Shown one piece after another: positions 12,453 to 24,719 of a stretch of 64,000 nucleotides of DNA; position 1 is the stretch's first letter; every line of letters starts with the position of its first letter. This DNA comes from Macrotis lagotis (lineage: Eukaryota > Chordata > Mammalia > Peramelemorphia > Peramelidae), in assembly GCF_037893015.1 (NCBI RefSeq), contig NC_133658.1:286693719-286757718 (forward strand), written 5' to 3'. A program made the translations under genes and the position numbers. Below the pieces are notes generated by a model that was given only the letters and a program-made list of their open reading frames with translations, did not search any database and had not been told where the DNA came from.

Positions 12453-12710
12453 TTTGAACAAAGACCAAAGATTATTACCTTAAATTTTAAAAAACCCAAT
12501 ATCTTACTATATAATTTTGCTATCTCTTATACTTTATTTTTTTTCCTTAAGGATATGATTTCTCTCTCATCACATTCAGCTTAGATCAATGCATACCATG
12601 GAAACAATATAAAGACTAACAGACTGCCTTCTGTGGGTGGGGGGAAGGAAGCAAGATTAGGGGGGAAATTGTAAAACTCAAAATAAATAAAAAACCTTTC
12701 TAAGAAAAAA
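12453..12710 (+). mobile_element. L1 3' end, 5'-truncated
   Basis: Terminal L1 3'UTR: caaagaccaaagattattac, gatttctctctcatcacatt, ctgccttctgtgggtgg, then an A-rich tail. Flanked by AGTCCTAG at 12445-12452 and 12711-12718. Confidence 0.8.
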
Positions 12711-12734
12711 AGTCCTAGGACTTTGATGCTGAGG

Positions 12735-13120
12735 CACTAGCTAACATTAATAACTGCCATCTAAATGGTGCTTTAAAAGTTTGCAAAACACTTTATACAA
12801 AAGTGTAAAGAACACTAAAGAGATTTGTTCTATCCCCATTTTACAGATGAGGAAACTGAGGTTAAGCAACTTGCCACGGTCACAAGCATAGTAAATGGAG
12901 CAGAATTTGAACACAGATCTTCCTGTTGTCAAGTCTAGTATTCTTATCTGTTCCACAACACTGTCTTTGGCATCAGGGAACCTGAGTTTGAATCCTGGTT
13001 CTTCCATTTCCTGCCTTGTGTGACCTTGGGCAATTGACAACCTTTCTGAGCCAAGGTTTCCACTACTGGAAAATTAGATAGCCTCTAAAGATCTTTTTAG
13101 TTCTGTTATTCTGATCTAAA
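12735..13120. mobile_element. MIR (minus) and MIR3-like (plus) relics
   Basis: Minus MIR to about 12930 (attttacagatgaggaaact). Then a plus copy from about 12945 with gaacctgagtttgaatcc and ccttgtgtgaccttgggc. Confidence 0.65.
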
Positions 13121-13599
13121 GACTCCTCTCCACTCCCATTACCACAAACCTCTTATTTGAGATTTCTCTTAAGTGTTTCTTTGATTCTCCTAGAGGGTGG
13201 GTGGCAAATTCAATCTCTCTGATATTGCTCAGAGATAATTGGATGTTGTGGCTACATTGACCCTTTTCCTCTGGCCCCATCCCCAGCCCTTGATGGGATC
13301 CTCAATCAGTCAGGATGCCTGCCTGGAAAAGACATGGAACAGTTTCCCTACCCTGGTCCCCATGGTCCCTTTGGCCTCAGTTTCATATGCCTTTGAGAAG
13401 GGGGGCAAGTCTGATACTTTTACTAAACTGACCCAAGTGCATTGAATTTATTGAGAAATATTTAGATCTCTTCAACAGTTACTATTTTGGAAGTCAAACA
13501 TAAGACAATATGTTCCTTGAAGCAGAACATGCACCATGTGTCTGTTTTCAATTCAATTCAACAAATATTTCCAGGGTATAAAGCACTTTGTTGTTTGGG

Positions 13600-13880
13600 G
13601 GCAACTAGGAGACTCAGTGGATAGAGCACCAGTCCTAAAATCAGAGGGACATGAATTGAAATCCAACTCAGACACTTGACAGTAACTGTGTGACAATGGG
13701 CAAGTCACTTAACCCAATCAGTTTAATTCATAACTGGCTACTGGACCAGGTGACTCCAAAGGAAAAAGTGAGGCTGGTGACTTAACACAACACCCCTGAC
13801 TCAAATCCTATTCACTTGCTTGTCATAGTATCACTTCCCTGAAGTCATGGTCTTTTCCAAAAAATGAAGAACAAACAACA
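13600..13880 (+). mobile_element. Marsupial SINE, sense copy ending gaagaacaaacaacac
   Basis: tRNA-like head (gactcagtggatagagcacc), core gggcaagtcacttaaccc, then tgaggctggtgacttaacac and a catggtcttttccaaaaaat tail. Confidence 0.75.
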
Positions 13881-14095
13881 CAAAGTGCTATATGCTGTAA
13901 GCAAGATTAGTTTCTGCCTTCAAGGGGATTATGAAATTTCATAAGTAAAAATCTATGAAGTAGACTATAATAAAGACTCTAACAGTATCAATGTGTCAAA
14001 GGAAGAGGACACAAAATTGCACAGTTAGAAGGACTGACCATCGAATCCAAAAAAAGAAAAAGAATCCCTTCAATCACAAGATCAGGTACCCAACG

Positions 14096-14262
14096 GGTCA
14101 GCTAGGTGGTGCAGTGGTTAGAGCACTGGCCCTGGAGTCAGGAGGACCTGAATTCAAATCCGGCCTCAAGACACTTAATAATTGCCTGGCTGTGTGACCT
14201 TGGGCAAGTCACTTAACTCCATTGCCTTACATAAATAAAATTAAAAGAAAAAAAAGTCAGGC
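14096..14262 (+). mobile_element. Short marsupial SINE, variant tail
   Basis: Head ggtcagctaggtggtgcagt, core gacacttaataattgcctgg, ending in acataaataaaattaaaag rather than the usual gcaaaaacctaaaaa. Flanks TCAGGTACCCA / TCAGGCACCCA form an 11-bp TSD with one mismatch. Confidence 0.9.
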
Positions 14263-14329
14263 ACCCATTCATTCGTTCCTTAAAGACTACAGGGAGTGTG
14301 GGTATTAAAATGGGAACAGGATGAGGCAA

Positions 14330-14880
14330 CCTACTCCCTCTTACAGTCATCCATTCCCTTTTGGACATCTTTGTCAGACAATATCTTCTTATGGAGTAAC
14401 CACTAGTCTTACATCAAAATCTTTATTAATCTCCTCTCTTCTATCTTCTTCCCATTGTTCCTATTAGAAATCAAAAGAACAAGTCAAATCTCTCTTCCAT
14501 GTAATTGCCTTAAAGCACTTGAAGATGAGTATCACGTCAATATGATGTTCTTGTGCCTACCCACCCAACCCCCATCTATTCCCTAAGCTAGACAGTCTCA
14601 GTTCCTTCAGCCATCATCCATTGCCCTTCTCTGAACACTCATCATTGTCCTTCCTAAAATGTAGTGACCACAGCTAAATATGATACTCTAGATGTGGTCC
14701 AAACAGGGTAATGTACACAAGAGCTCTTGCCTCCCTGTTCCTGAAAGCCTAAAATCACATTACTTTCCTGTTTACCATATTACCCCCATTGACTCTTATT
14801 GAGCTTGCAGTCCACTAAACACCCAGATCTCTTTTAGCCAAAATTATCCAGTCTTCTTTGTCCTATCTTGACTTTCAACA
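14330..14880 (-). mobile_element. L3/CR1-like LINE fragment
   Basis: Antisense CR1/L3 landmarks in order: cagttccttcagccatcatc, gcccttctctgaacactcat, tgatactctagatgtggtcc, attgagcttgcagtccacta. This is one of the better preserved CR1-type relics here. Confidence 0.8.
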
Positions 14881-14884
14881 ATGA

Positions 14885-16715
14885 CTTTTTAAATAGATTT
14901 TATTGATATGCTTTACTTTTATACCACCTAACTTGTCCCCTGAATTCATCCCCTTACACCTCCCGGAGAGTCATCCCTTATAACAAATAATTTTTAAGAG
15001 GAAGAGAAAAAAATGAGCAAAACAAATTAAAATTTCACATACAACATCCCACACTCATAAACTCATTTCTGCAAATGCAGAGGATCAGGGAGATATTTTT
15101 TATATTGTTCTTTGGGATACAGATCCCTTTTACACATCAGAACACCAGGCCAGCAGAGTGAAGGATCTTAGATAGGAAGCTATGGATAAGATTTGGAATG
15201 GGGGGAAGGGAATGGGGGGGGGGGTGTTTAGGAAAGCTAGATGTTCAGTCTATAGATTTCCTCCCAGAAATGTCAGTCACAGGACTTAGCCCTGTCTTCT
15301 CCACTGGATGCTGGCTGGAGGGAGCAAGTCATTTCAACTCCCAATGGAAAAACTGGAAATCAGCTACAGCTCAGCCTCCCAGAGTCCAGGTGTTTGTTCC
15401 AAGCTCTTGAATCTGAGTTTCAGGCCAGAATACTCTTGGAGGAGAATCCATAGGTCCTACCTCATCTGATCTAGAAGTGTGAGGGCTCTTGCCTTTACAG
15501 TTGTCAACATGTCCACTTCTCTTCCAAAACAGAAATTGCAGAAATGTCTGTCCATTTGGAAACCTTCCCTTCTTTCTCTAATAGCTGATTTGGGGGTAAG
15601 GTTTTAGGAAGAACTTCCCATCATCAAGTTGGAGGGATGGGCAACTTCAGTTGGGGTGGGTCAAGAGCAAGATGCTTAGACACCGGAGAGCCTTCCTCCA
15701 ATAAAGGATAGCTGTGACTTGGCCCCACTTAGAGATAAGTAGACAAACTCAGTAACTACCCTACCCCCACCAGCCTACCAGAGAGGAGTCAATAATGAAC
15801 TTCTTGAATTTTCCAGCATATCCTGGTTATTTGGGGGGAAGTGGGGTTAGTTCTTACCCCATTCCCATCAATTATCTACATCCCTGGCATCTCCTTCACG
15901 ATGCTTAGGGAAAGTGAGCCTGAGGGAGTCTTTTATCCAGGGGCCCTTTCAACCCAAGCAGGTCTGGGAGAACACTCAAAGCTCCATCACTTTTCTAAAC
16001 CAAAGACCACCCACAAGGTGATTCCAGGGGGCCAGAACCCTATGCTCAGAACATTTGGTTCATATTAATTACATCTGGACTTTTTGAGAAGTAAAAGAAA
16101 AAAAAACTGGGGCAGGGGCTAAGGAAAAACTAATTTCATCATAACAATAGAAAGGAGAGGGACAAATATTCATTATGATAAGCACCTCCCAAAAATAAGC
16201 AGATGGGAGAATCCTACCTCCAAAAAAGTCTTAGCCTTCTTGCCTGGGATCACACTATTCTGTTCACTCAATTTAACATCCACTACCCTTAGCTTTTGGG
16301 TGTTCCCAACTTATACCGGAGAAGGCAAAACGGCAGAAGCCAGAGGACTCAGAATGTTCTATTAGTATTTTTTCAAGGTTCTACTCTGGAATTTTCCACA
16401 AAGCATTCTTGTTCTTCTGTTCTTGCTCCTGCTTTCTTTGACCTAAATCGAAAAGATATTTTTTTTAAAATGAGGAGGAGTCTTGAAGTCAGGTCCAAAG
16501 AGGGTTTGGGCAAAAGACTACAGATCAAAAGGAGACTTGGATTTAGAGTTTGTAATTTGTAGACGATTTGGATGACATAAGTTTGCTGAAACAAGATAAT
16601 TAGCTAGTCTTTTTGACTAGTCTCCCCAAAAGGGTCTACATTGCTATGATGTCTGAGTGACAAGGGAAGGGGGAAGGGGGTAGTTGAAAAACAAGCAAAT
16701 AAGGAAGCATTTTAT
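14885..16715. other. Intergenic, mostly unclassified
   Basis: No gene is supported. A G-rich tract (15200-15224) is listed separately. Small ORFs (for example 16296-16562) lack any recognisable domain. Confidence 0.5.
15200..15224 (+). other. G-tract, potential G-quadruplex
   Basis: Runs of six, three and eleven or more G separated by 2-3 bases. Confidence 0.5.
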
Positions 16716-16719
16716 TAAA

Positions 16720-17295
16720 GCATCTTCTAGTTATTGCTATGCTGAGCAAGAAAGATACAGACAAAAGTCAATAGTTTCTGCCTTCAAAGAACTCATATAA
16801 CTCAACTTTTAAGCCTGGAACATTTTGTATTTGTTGTTGTTATCACTTTAAGTTGTCTGACTTTTTGTGACTGGTCTGCCATTTCTTTCTCAAGTTCATT
16901 TTACAGATGAGAAAACTGAAGCAAACAAGGTTAAGTGACTTCCTGTCAAGTGGCTAGTAAATGTACGAGCTTGGATTTGAACTGAGATCTTCATGACTCC
17001 ATGTCCTGCTCTCTATTCACTGGGCAACCTACTTGCCCTCTACATTTTGCAGAAGACTCCTACTGTTATTTACTAGGGAGACACAATATATTAAGTCAAA
17101 TCAACAAACCTATGCTGTGCAGAGGACTGAGAATACAAAGAAAGGCAAAAAAACTCATAAATCCCTGTTCTCTAGGAGCTCACAGACTAATAAGGGAGAC
17201 AATTTGCATACAACTATAAATAAGCGAGACATATATACAGGAAAAACTGGAGATAGTCACAGAATAAAGGCAATACCACGTAGCAGTAACCCATT
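16720..17295. mobile_element. MAR1-type SINE relic flanked by ancient mammal-wide repeat
   Basis: Minus SINE at about 16835-17040 (gttcattttacagatgagaa). The flanks carry an ancient repeat with a tctctaggagctcacagact segment at 17160-17190 and a similar diverged block at 16715-16800. I leave the ancient repeat's family unnamed. Confidence 0.55.
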
Positions 17296-17549
17296 TTTTT
17301 AAATACCCTGAAGAGAATAGAAGAAAGTTAAGAATGGAACAGAGACAAGACCAATGTTGTTACTATAGTGTTACATTTAATATACACTTTCAAATAATGA
17401 TCTAGCAGAAGTTGACTCTTTTCTGTTCTTTATATTTTGAACATATTGAAACATTCCTGATTGTCAATGTTTGTTAAATTTATATTAGATATTTTCAGAC
17501 ATGGAAGCTCAATTTACATCTCTGAAGCTCTTTGAATAAATCTTAAGAT

Positions 17550-18350
17550 CACAGCGGTAAACCTGGCATGGACCTAAGAGGCTATTTAATCTAACCCCAT
17601 CATTTTATAAATGAAGAAACTGAGGTCCAGGGAAACTTAGTCAACTTAGATGAATCTTCTCCAAGGTTCTGAGGTATTAGAGAAGAGAGCTAGAAGAACT
17701 AAACAAAAGTCACAGAGAGGTAGATTCCATTTAAGGGAAATTTTCTAACAAAAATATCCAACAATAAAAGAGGTTGCCTCCAGATATAATGGATTTCCCA
17801 TCAAATGAGAGTTTTCAAGGATCTGAGTGACCAGTTGCTAGGGTGATTCCTGTTCAGGTGCAGGTTGCATTAGATGGCTTCTCTATTTCTTGTAGTCAAT
17901 GATATAATAGAATGCTGCCTTAGATGAGAGTCTGAGTTCAAATTTTGCCTCACTTACTAGTGACTTAGTGCCTCACTTACTGTGACTATGAGTAAGTCAT
18001 ATAATTTCTCTGGGCCTTATTCCCCTCATATGAGGGGAGTTAAACTAAATGATCTCTAAGGTTCCTTCCAGCTCTAAATTTATGATCTCTTAGACAGCTA
18101 GATGGCATGGTAAATAAAGGACCAGGTCTAGAGTCAAGAAAAATTGAGTTCAAAACCAATATCAGACATTCACTTAGTATGATCTTGGGCAAGTCATTTT
18201 ACCTCTGTCTGCTTCTGTTTCTTCAACTGTAAAAAATGAGAATAATTATAGTCTACCTCCCAGTGTTGCTGAGAGAATCAAATGAGATGATTTCCATAAA
18301 AGTGCTTAGTGGCACATAGTAGATACTGTAGAAATGTTAATGATCATCTA
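17550..18350. mobile_element. MIR and MIR3-like relics
   Basis: Minus MIR (17560-17645), MIR3-like plus copy (about 17905-18082, tail ttccttccagctctaaattt), and a near-complete plus MIR (about 18085-18350, with gtctacctcccagtgttgct). Confidence 0.65.
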
Positions 18351-18496
18351 GCTGATCCTTCCAACTTTGGGATTCTATGAGAAAAGACCTGGAGCTCTGA
18401 AAATAACCCCTGATAGATGATTTTATTACCTTCTCAAGCAAGTTAACTCGAATTTCATCCTGTCCTTAAGGAAACAAGATACTTTCTTTTCTTTTT

Positions 18497-18590
18497 TCTT
18501 TTTTAAATTTTACTTATTTAAAGCAATGAGGTTAAGTGACTTGCCCAAGGTCACACAGCTAGGCAATTATTAAGTGTCTGAGATCAGCCC
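18497..18590 (-). mobile_element. Short SINE, minus, head missing
   Basis: Tail half only: aaagcaatgaggttaagtga, ttgcccaaggtcacacagct, ending abruptly at gagatcagcccc. Confidence 0.8.
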
Positions 18591-18639
18591 CTTCACCTTC
18601 TTTTCTATTCAATGCATTGAGGAGAGTAAAATAAACTGG

Positions 18640-18820
18640 CAGTGTCATTCCCATACATTCACATGGAAACTATTATTATCCCTATTTTGCAGATGTAGAA
18701 ACTAATTCTTGATGGGGAAATTAAGTAGCTTATACAGCCTCACAGAGTATCAGAGGTAGAATTCAAACCCAGATCACTGGTCCCCAGTTATCTCTATCTA
18801 CTAGGCCAAGATGCCTAAGT
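18640..18820 (-). mobile_element. MIR relic
   Basis: ttttgcagatgtagaaacta, then gtagaattcaaacccagatc. Confidence 0.6.
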
Positions 18821-18825
18821 CAGCA

Positions 18826-18960
18826 GTCAGGAGTCAGGAGGACCTGAGTACAAATTTGGCTTCAGACACTTAATAATTACTTAGGTATGTGACCATGGGC
18901 AAGTCTCATTTAACCCCATTACCTTGCAAAAGATGAACAAATCAAAAAAGAAAAAAGAAA
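18826..18960 (+). mobile_element. Short SINE, 5'-truncated, with shared downstream sequence
   Basis: Begins within the head (gtcaggagtcaggaggacct) and carries gagtacaaat and attacttaggt variants. These variants and about 45 bp of downstream sequence are shared with the copy at 22166. Confidence 0.85.
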
Positions 18961-19149
18961 AAGAAACAGCCTTTTCTGCCTTCAGTCAGAAGGATCCAGC
19001 TTTGCTTATGAATTCTAAGTCCTGTCTTGAATGATTTCCTCACCTGGATGTATTCATTCTTTCCCTCCTCTGAACCTTCAGAGTATTAGAACTAGCTCTT
19101 ATATGGAATTTCTTGCATACTGCATCATATATGTGTATGTGTATGTGCA

Positions 19150-19255
19150 GATTGATAGAAAGACAGACAGACAAAGAGACAGACAGTAAATACGTAGGAA
19201 ACAGATAGATACATAAATAGGTAGATAGACAGGTAGACAGACAGGCAGACAGATA
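19150..19255. repeat. (GACA/GATA)n degenerate tetranucleotide repeat
   Basis: Imperfect agacagacag and agatagacagg units. Confidence 0.9.
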
Positions 19256-19635
19256 GTTTTAGTTCATCTGAGTTCATCTGGTGCCTGGTTCACCTGGCCT
19301 CTAGCTCAGGGGCCAGGTCTGATTTAATTGTGTGCCTTCCTCAAGTCTTTCAGGATCCAGGAAGCACTCATTAGCTAGAACTGTAGACTCTTCTATCTGG
19401 AAGAGAATTTAGGAATCACTAATCCAATCCCCTCATTTGACAAATGCAATAGAGAATCTGAGCCTCAAAGGAGGAAATCTTAGCTAAGATCACTCAACTA
19501 GTTAGTAGCAAAATAAAATCTAATAATGATTTCCCACCTTAGAGTTTTCTCCAGGCCCAATGTCCCATCCACAAAGATATCAGGCAATTTGTTTTGTTTT
19601 GTTTTGTTTCTTTCTGTCTCATCCACCTCCTTTGA

Positions 19636-19637
<2 letters not shown>

Positions 19638-19680
<43 letters not shown>
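19638..19680. repeat. (GA)n microsatellite
   Basis: About 21 GA units; preceded at 19590 by a GTTTT run. Confidence 0.97.
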
Positions 19681-19681
<1 letters not shown>

Positions 19682-19744
19682 TGTATTTATTCCATGGTGT
19701 ATGTCTATGTTCAAATCCATTCCCCTCTCCCTGGACAGTTTCCA

Positions 19745-20000
19745 TGTGTTTGGAATTAGTGCTACAATTTCAAGGGAAGACGGCAGATGGGTCCCCCTCC
19801 CTCCTTGACCCCCTCCCCCTTACTCCCTCCCCTCCAGAACATTTGAAGGTTTAATCTCTGAAGAATGCAGAATGTCTGTCTGAGGCCCAGGGCCAACATC
19901 AACTCCGTGACACAGGAGGCCAATATAAACGCTCATGTTTTGTGTCACCAAGATTTCATTAGATGTTTTTTTAATGTAATTGCCTAAGTAGAACTACTGT
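19745..20000. other. Candidate conserved noncoding element 2
   Basis: Repeat-free block with gaggccaatataaacgctca, then ttgtgtcaccaagatttcat and a T7 run. The texture suggests constraint; no alignment was done. Confidence 0.3.
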
Positions 20001-21190
20001 GATGAGTACTCTGGAGCCAACGAATTAGCTGCAGAGTGAAATCTCTCTTCTGAGAAGGCTCTGGCTCCTTAGCTGTGATAAGGAGCTGGGATTAACTTTC
20101 TCTGGCCTGAAAGGAAGTACTGAGCCTCCTTCCTTAAAGGGAACAGCAATTTGGGCTCTGGCCTCATGAAAAATCTGGAAATTCCTGGGGGGAGGAGAAA
20201 AGCATGATCTCCAAAGAGTCAAATTCAAATTCTGGTCCTCAGACCCCAACAAATAGCACCGCCAGTCTTGGTCCCAATATATATAAATTATGTTCTCCTC
20301 TTTATCTTTGAGATTCCTCTGTAAAATGAAGGAATTGGAATCAATGGTCTCTAAGGTCCCTTCTAGCTCAAATAATCTGTTAGTTGAGTCTTACCTAGAA
20401 GGGATATGTTTGAGATGCAATTAAGTCCTTACCCTCTCTGAATAAAAGTCCCTCTATCATTGTGAACAGTCCCTCTACCTAGACTCAGAGAACTTCTGAT
20501 CCTCACAAAAGTCCTATGGGATGGGTAATACCAGCAGCATACAGCATCTACAGATGGGAATACCAAAACCCAGAGAAGTTACAATAAATTAAGCACAAAA
20601 CTGGGGCTGTAAATTTAATCCTCAGGAGAGTAGCAGGGACCTAAGCCCCCAAAACACTGAGGGATGTTTTGTATATAAAATGATAGAGACTAGACCAGAG
20701 ATAAGCATGGGATTATATATACTTGCATTCTCCCCTGTAATATTCCCCCAACTTTAAGAATCCAGGCTAACATTGATTTAAGCTTATATGCTGTGCCCTC
20801 TGATCCATATCTCACAAAGAAGCCATTTCCCAAGCCACAGCCAGGCATGTTGAGAGATTTTTAGACTGAATATATACTCCAAGGGCAGGGGTCCTAACCA
20901 TACATCAAATCAAGCTCTTGCAACTCTTAGTCCTCCAACTGCTCCTGACTGCTACCTCCTGATGGCTGGCCATTTCTGTCACAGGCCTATTGTCACCAGC
21001 AACCCAAAAGGAGGAAAGGGGTCACTGCATTTTGCTGCTTCTGGAAATCTGTTTTCCCATTCCTGAAGTCTTCCCAAAGGGAACTTCATTCTCCTCTGTT
21101 GCTCTAGTGGCTTCCCTGACCAAAGGATACAAATTCAGTATCCAACTCAGACTGCCAACCCATCCTCTCCAGTCCACTCCTTTGCCTTTA
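20001..21190. other. Intergenic with scattered MIR relics
   Basis: A MIR3-like tail at about 20300-20385 (tctctaaggtcccttctagc) and a minus MIR-like block at about 20490-20620. The rest is unclassified. Confidence 0.5.
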
Positions 21191-21194
21191 TCTT

Positions 21195-22005
21195 AGCATT
21201 AAGATATTCTGCAAGTTACATGAAAGAAAAGGAAAATATCAAATACTAGAGGAGATGTGGAAAAATTAGACCATCAATGTATTATTAGGACAATAGTACA
21301 ATAAGGTGGAGTTGTGAACTGGTCCCACCATTCTGGGAAACAATTTAGAATATACCCAAAGGGCATATCCTTTGACCCAGCAATACCATTACTAGGTCTG
21401 TATCCCAAAGAGATCAAAGAATAGGGAAAGGGACCTATTTGTACAAAAATATTGAAAACAGTTCTTTTTGTGGGGGGCAAAGAAATGGAAATCAAAGGGA
21501 TGCTGTAGTAGATGATTGTGATGAAATACCATTGTATTATAAGAAAAGACAAGCATGATAGTTTCAGAAAACTCTGGGAAGACTTATATGAATTGATGCA
21601 GAGAGAGAGAGAGCTGAACAAAATCAAGAGAACATTGTACATAATAACAGCAATATTGTAATGATTATGAACTTTGAAAGGCAATGATTAAGACAATGAT
21701 CCAAGACAATTCCAAAGGATTTTTGCTGAAAAATATTATCCACCTCCCAAGAGAATGGATAAACTTTGAGTGCAGATTGAAGCATACTCTTTTTTACTTT
21801 ATTTTCTGGGGGGGGGGGGTGTCTGTATTTTCTTTTGCAACATGGCTAATACAGAAATACATTTTGCCTGACTTCACAAATGGCTTGCCTTCTCAAAGAG
21901 CAAGGAGGAGTAGAAAGATAGGAGAGAATTTGAAAATCAAAATTTTTAAAAATGAATGTTAGAATTTTTTACTTATAATTAGGAAATATTTAATGAAAAA
22001 ATAAA
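21195..22005 (+). mobile_element. L1 3' end, 5'-truncated
   Basis: Contains the terminal ORF2-to-3'UTR sequence: atcctttgacccagcaatac, tctgtatcccaaagagatca, a frameshifted ORF2 C-terminus, then a G-run and an A/T-rich tail. The 136-aa minus-strand ORF here is its antisense shadow. Confidence 0.85.
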
Positions 22006-22165
22006 ATCTATTTTAATAGATGTACAAATCTGCCAAGAAGTAGAAAATTAGGGCCTCACAAATAAGCTGGACAGTGTAGCCTGAAATCCTCTGTCCTAGA
22101 GATATTGAGAATGCTGCTGGTACCTGAAGCTTGAAGATACCTCCTGAGTCAAAAAACAGCTATTC

Positions 22166-22330
22166 AGGGGCAACTAGGTAGTGCATTGGATAGACCACTG
22201 GCCCTGGAGTCAGGAGGACCTGAGTACAAATCTGGCCTCAGACACTTAATAATTACTTAGGTGTGTGACCTTGGGCAAGTCACTTAACCCCATTGCCTTG
22301 CAAAAAACAAATCGAAAAAGAAAGAAAGAA
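22166..22330 (+). mobile_element. Short marsupial SINE
   Basis: Full-length: ggggcaactaggtagtgcat head to cattgccttgcaaaaaac tail. AAACAGC occurs on both flanks. Confidence 0.9.
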
Positions 22331-22334
22331 ACAG

Positions 22335-24715
22335 CCTGTTCTCCCTACAGACAGAAGAGCCCAGATTTCCTTAGAAGTCATTTTTGTCAAGAGTTCCATC
22401 TGTCTGCATTCTATTTGAGAGAGCCATGGTCTGGAAATTTAGAGAGTTGGGGTCTTGCCTTGGCTCTGCCTCTGGCTTATCTCTGTGACTTTAGAAGTAT
22501 CTCCTTCATTCTGAAGAAACCAGTTTTCCCATCCTAGGATAACACTAGGATAATAATCCCTATTCCATCCTGCCCTATATCATAGGCTATTTGTGAAGGT
22601 CAGATAAAAGAGCATAAAGGAAAGTACTTCATAAATGGCAAGAATTTCTGTAACTCTAAGGGACTGTTGTGAAAATGAGGTAACTTGGTGAAGTGGTCAT
22701 GTAAGTCCTCTTTAGTTCTGACATTTGGAGATTATGAAGTATAAACCAATGAGTTGGGAAGTGGGGATCTGGAGTGATTCCCTTGACCTCTGCTTCTGGG
22801 AGGGTTAAGTTCCAGCTATATGGAACTTGCTCTTCTTATAAACCAGGCAATATTCTGGGAAGTGAAAAAAGGGAAGGTGATCAGAGACCTTCCAAGAGCC
22901 AATCCACAAAGAAAAGAAGCAGATGGGCAGCAAATTCTAATCTAGTCATGTCCCTAGTCTTAGAAATGGTGCTTGTTTTTGTTTTGGAAAGTTCCCATTG
23001 ACGTGGGATTGAGGAAGAGAGTAAGGACAACATTTGTCCTCATTTGTCCTCTAATTTGTACTCATTTTGTCCCTAATTTCACATCATCCTTTCAACTAGA
23101 CCAGCAACTCCTGAAGGGTAGCACCTGTACTTTCTCCTCCCCCTCACAGGAGACAAAAAGGAGCCAGAAAGGACTTCAGAGATATCTAGTCTTCATTTAA
23201 CAGATGAAGACACTAAAGACTAGCAATGCTAAGGTAATAGAAGTATCACAGCAGAGCCAGGATTTTAACTCCTGGTTTGTCTCATCAAGTTCATCACTCT
23301 TTGGATTGCACCACAATGCCTCCCCTATCATGGACTTGACTTCACAAAAGTTACTCAGGAAAGATTTCTTGATTGGTCTGATTTTGAGGTGCTGGGGCTA
23401 GAGACCTAATTATAGACTGATAATAAGAGCATACAGAAGGAGATCAAGGGGGAGTTTCAGGATGTTTTGGATTATTTGGTTTCCATTTCAACCCAGATGA
23501 AGAAATCACAGAAAGGGTAGGTAACAAAGAGGTTGTGTCTTTAATAGAGGGTAGAAGACAGAAGAGTTTTCACTTTGCTCCTTTTAGGAAGTATAAAGAA
23601 GTTCTTCCTTGATAAAAGTAGAGGGGTGATTTGTCACAGGCTGGCAGTAGAGAAGAGAGTCAGTTATAGAGGAAGAAACCACCTTGCCTTTCCCCTTGAA
23701 CCTCTTCCAGGTGCCTTTCATCACCATCACTACCACCCAATATGTGTCATTACATTAGATCTTGAAGTAGATTATTTTTCCAGGAAAAGATACATATATT
23801 GCAGGGAACAGGTCCAAACAAGCAGGGGAAGCAATGAAGGTACCTACAAAGAGAGAAACAGAATCAGAAAATCTAGTTGTGACCTGCCCAATAGAGGTGT
23901 GCATCACTCTGGTCATAAGTTTTCCCTAGGTATGTGGCTTCCTACCAGGCTATTCTGCATTTATGATCACTATCTCCACTGGTGTTATGTACATGTCTAT
24001 GGGAGAATATATCCCAAATTTCTGAGGGGGAATGTTCTGTAGCTACTGTTCTTACTATACCATCTTAGTGAAAAAATCTTTGCATTGAGCTGTGTCTAAT
24101 GACCATCAAAGACATGTGTATTTGTAGGGGCTTGAGTTTTAGGAGTGCAGAAACATAGGGTACCTTGAACTGTGGTGCCACATTTTCTAAACAATGTCCA
24201 CAGGTGACCCACAGTCATCCATCCACTGGGAGACCCAAACAACATAAATTGAGGGTTAACTCTAGAGGGGTGCTATAGAGGCATCTTCTTTAGACACAAG
24301 ATCCTTAAACACAAGATCCCCTGGATATATTCACAATTACCACACAATAGTGAGGTAATAGAACAAAGTCTAAAGCCACAAATTCCATACACTTTCAGAA
24401 AAGGTCAGTCAGGTAGGGTCATTTCCCACTACCCCTGATTATGGCTCACATCCTTATCAATCCCAGCCCTAAACTGCACTCAGTTTCCCCCTCAGCTAAA
24501 TGATATGGTTGGACTAGACAATCCCTAAGGTCCTTTTAACTTTAACATTTAAGTGGCCTATAATTTTGAGATGACACTTCTAGAAATTAAAAACAAAAAT
24601 TAAATTTCCTCATTTTTCTTCTAATGTTTCCAAGCCTCCTAGTCTGAGCCCCCCTACTCTCCTCAGTTCCCCCCTCATCCCTGCCCCACATCCTCACCCC
24701 CACACCCTCTGCATC
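22335..24715. other. Intergenic, low repeat content
   Basis: MIR-like fragments at about 22480-22730 and 23180-23330 (minus). The region includes a 155-codon plus ORF (23575-24042) with no domain, composition bias or splice context to support it. Confidence 0.5.
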
Positions 24716-24719
24716 CCGG

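Noticed and set aside
19150..19255. CRISPR-like array of short repeats
   Set aside because: Contiguous GACA/GATA microsatellite without spacers, in a vertebrate genome.
21274..21684. 136-codon minus-strand ORF
   Set aside because: Antisense shadow of the L1 3' end.
23575..24042. 155-codon ORF, the longest in the window
   Set aside because: No domain, no hydrophobic or repeat pattern, no splice context, and a length reachable by chance in 64 kb.
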